From Acrasis kona (Eukaryota; Heterolobosea; Eutetramitea; Acrasida; Acrasidae): a stretch of 64,000 nucleotides of DNA. Location: positions 1-64,000 of the forward strand of contig JAOPGA020001893.1 in assembly GCA_026419775.2 (NCBI GenBank). The letters run 5' to 3'. Positions 62,501 through 64,000 of this stretch are shown in pieces (positions within the stretch are counted from its first letter, which is position 1; each line of letters starts with the position of its first letter). The notes under the pieces are model-generated. The model saw only the letters and a list, made by a program, of their open reading frames with translations. It ran no database searches and had not been told where the DNA came from. The position numbers and the translations under genes were made by a program.

Positions 62501-64000
62501 TGAGGTTCTTTGTAGAATGTGTTTTGATCGGAAAGTAGTGATTGTAATGAGGGCGGTTCAATGTTATATTTGAATCGCGTCATTTGAGTTGATAAAGATG
62601 TTGACTGGTAGTGATGACTGTTGGGCGTGTCGTCGCTATTAATGACGATTGGTGATAGTGAAGTGTTTAATGTGGGAATGGAGTTGGTTGAGTGTGTGGT
62701 TTGGCTTGAAATTACTTTTTCGTCCATTTCGGCATCGTCCATGAGAGATTGTTGGAGCAAAGATTCTTGAGAGTTGTTGTTGGAATCGTCATCGCCTTCC
62801 TGTTGGATTGGTATTTGTAAAATGTCGTTCATGATGAAAAAATCAATTGGAGATGATTGATGTGTCGGTGATGTGACTGGTAGTGATGTCTCCGTGTGGT
62901 TGTGGTTCTGGTCGACTGTCCAATTGAACAATTGTAGAATGTGATTAGAAAGTTTACTTTTGGAACATGTATTTGTGTGATATTGATATTTGCAATAAAA
63001 GTCGTCGGGTTGTTGATTTTGATTGCTGTGCGGATGAACTTTGACTATGCTAATGATGGTTGCTATGGGATTATCGTCGACCAAGTCTGTTGCTAATAAC
63101 TCTATAAAAATGTTAATGATTAGTAGTGGGCGTGTTTTACCATTGGGAGCCAATCTAATGTTTGGAACGTCAGTTTGTGAATACATCCAACGTAGTGACG
63201 CTGATTTTAATGTGTGATCTATGGATTGAACGAAGGCAATGTAGGGAGGTACACCAGGTGGAGATCGGCAGGATACAAAATCACCAGCGTGTATTTTTAA
63301 AAGTGTCTTTTTTTTGACTGGAGTTGATGGCTCTTCTTCTTGATCGTATGAACCATCAAGTTGGTCAACGTTCATTTCATCATTTTGATCATCATCGTCG
63401 GAGTGTTCTTCATGGTCCTCATCATTGTGAAAAGAATCCCTAAACAATTAAAGTTTATTTTTAAAATGTATTTTCTTACAGTATATCTTTTGTTTCCATT
63501 TGTGACTGTATGTGATTGATCTCGTCAATGACTTGTTGTTTGGTTCCCATCACTTTGTGTTCCTGTTGTAGTAATTCAAAATTCTCTTGTTCCTCTCTAA
63601 ACCAGTCAGAGTGTCGCAGCTCAATTTCTTCTTGTTCTTCTTCAGAGTCGGCTCCTCTTCTCATCCAATCAAGTATTTCAACCAGTTGTGCACTTTCGTC
63701 AAAGTCATCACTTGCAACGTTTGTTTTTGAAAGTTCGTTTTGATGGATGTCATGGTTGTCCAAGCACTCTAATTCATGCAGCAGAGTTGATGCGTATGGA
63801 AACTCAATTAACTCATCTTGGTCCTCCACGTTTGGATCCTAAAAATGTTAACAAAAAAACGTAAAAAAAAGAGCTTACCTGCGAAGCGACTACGAATTCA
63901 GCATCATGAATTTGTTCCACACGCTTCATCATCGCGATTTCAATTTCATCGGCATCAGCAGTTGTTCTTGGTAACTGTGTAAATGCTGCTTGACTTGGTT
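59563..64000 (-). CDS. REV3: DNA polymerase zeta catalytic subunit with internal BAH-like domain, 5' end cut
   Basis: Exons: 63879 to beyond 64000, 63480-63838 and 59563-63439. A further 39-nt intron-like, in-frame segment lies at about 63104-63142. The acidic N-terminal part precedes a BAH-like domain (HAGDFVSCRSPPGVPPYIAF to TIISIVKVHP, 63000-63300). Long disordered Ser/Gln/His sequence leads to the B-family polymerase. It has DPDVLLGYEIQTASWGYL (exonuclease-like fold), DFQSLYPSMVIAYNLCFST (motif A), ANVTYGYTSANFSG (motif B), VYGDTDSIFIE (motif C) and VTKKRYVGYAY. It ends with two cysteine modules (CVVC/CNAC and CMNC/CLSISC), the second a 4Fe-4S site. The order matches REV3, which extends mismatched or damaged primers in translesion synthesis. 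Confidence 0.88.

Overview
This 64-kb window is nuclear DNA from a compact, AT-rich protist genome. About 40 protein-coding genes lie on both strands with short intergenic gaps. Nearly all introns are 35-50 nt with GT-AG ends, and AATAAA-like signals sit a few tens of bases after many stops. The gene mix fits a free-living amoeboflagellate-type protist. It includes a 7TM-RGS receptor, a saposin-like secreted protein, a DEX1-like FG-GAP membrane protein, a CAP/SCP protein, pirin, MYG1, a Kir channel and a sialate O-acetylesterase. A heterolobosean such as Acrasis or Naegleria is my best guess, made from style and content only.

Layout: 1-9.1 kb holds a left-edge partial gene, a Nup88-like nucleoporin, a propeller-like protein, a 7TM-RGS receptor, a kinase with an unusual N-terminal domain, a UPF0739-like protein and an ALY/REF mRNA export adaptor. 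9.2-21.2 kb holds a TMEM86/YhhN lysoplasmalogenase, a SnoaL-like secreted protein, ribosomal P1, a WDR93-like protein, an SR splicing factor, a DEX1-like protein, an NSUN-type RNA methyltransferase, MYG1 and a glycine-zipper protein. 21.6-30.3 kb holds two large Thr/Pro-rich surface proteins, one with EGF and GPS motifs and one LamG/EGF with a GPI-type tail. Between them are a tRNA-Pro gene with an enlarged D-loop, a 3CxxC zinc-finger protein and a mitochondrial-type TsaE. 30.9-40.4 kb holds a GT37-like fucosyltransferase, secreted proteins, a ubiquitin-like protein, a Nudix hydrolase, a BSP-family metallopeptidase, a CAP protein and PI4K-beta. 40.8-51.7 kb is rich in hypothetical genes, a decayed KCTD-type BTB/WD40 pseudogene, inverted repeats, an LEA-like protein and pirin. 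51.9-64 kb holds a Trk/HKT transporter, a trypsin-like protease, a Kir channel, a sialate O-acetylesterase, a saposin-like protein and the right-edge REV3 DNA polymerase zeta gene.

There is no operon logic. Functional themes do recur: RNA processing and export (ALY, SR, NSUN, MYG1, TsaE, P1), the secreted/surface apparatus (two PT-rich adhesins, protease, CAP, BSP, SAPLIP, sialate esterase, fucosyltransferase) and potassium transport (Trk, Kir). The most interesting observations are a BAH-like domain inside the REV3 reading frame, a CoA-transferase-type domain fused to a protein kinase, the 11-nt D-loop insertion in tRNA-Pro, and a PIN-like gene family with one intact copy and one decayed copy in this window. 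Several genes change reading frame where no good intron explains it. This could mean base-level assembly errors or recent gene decay.
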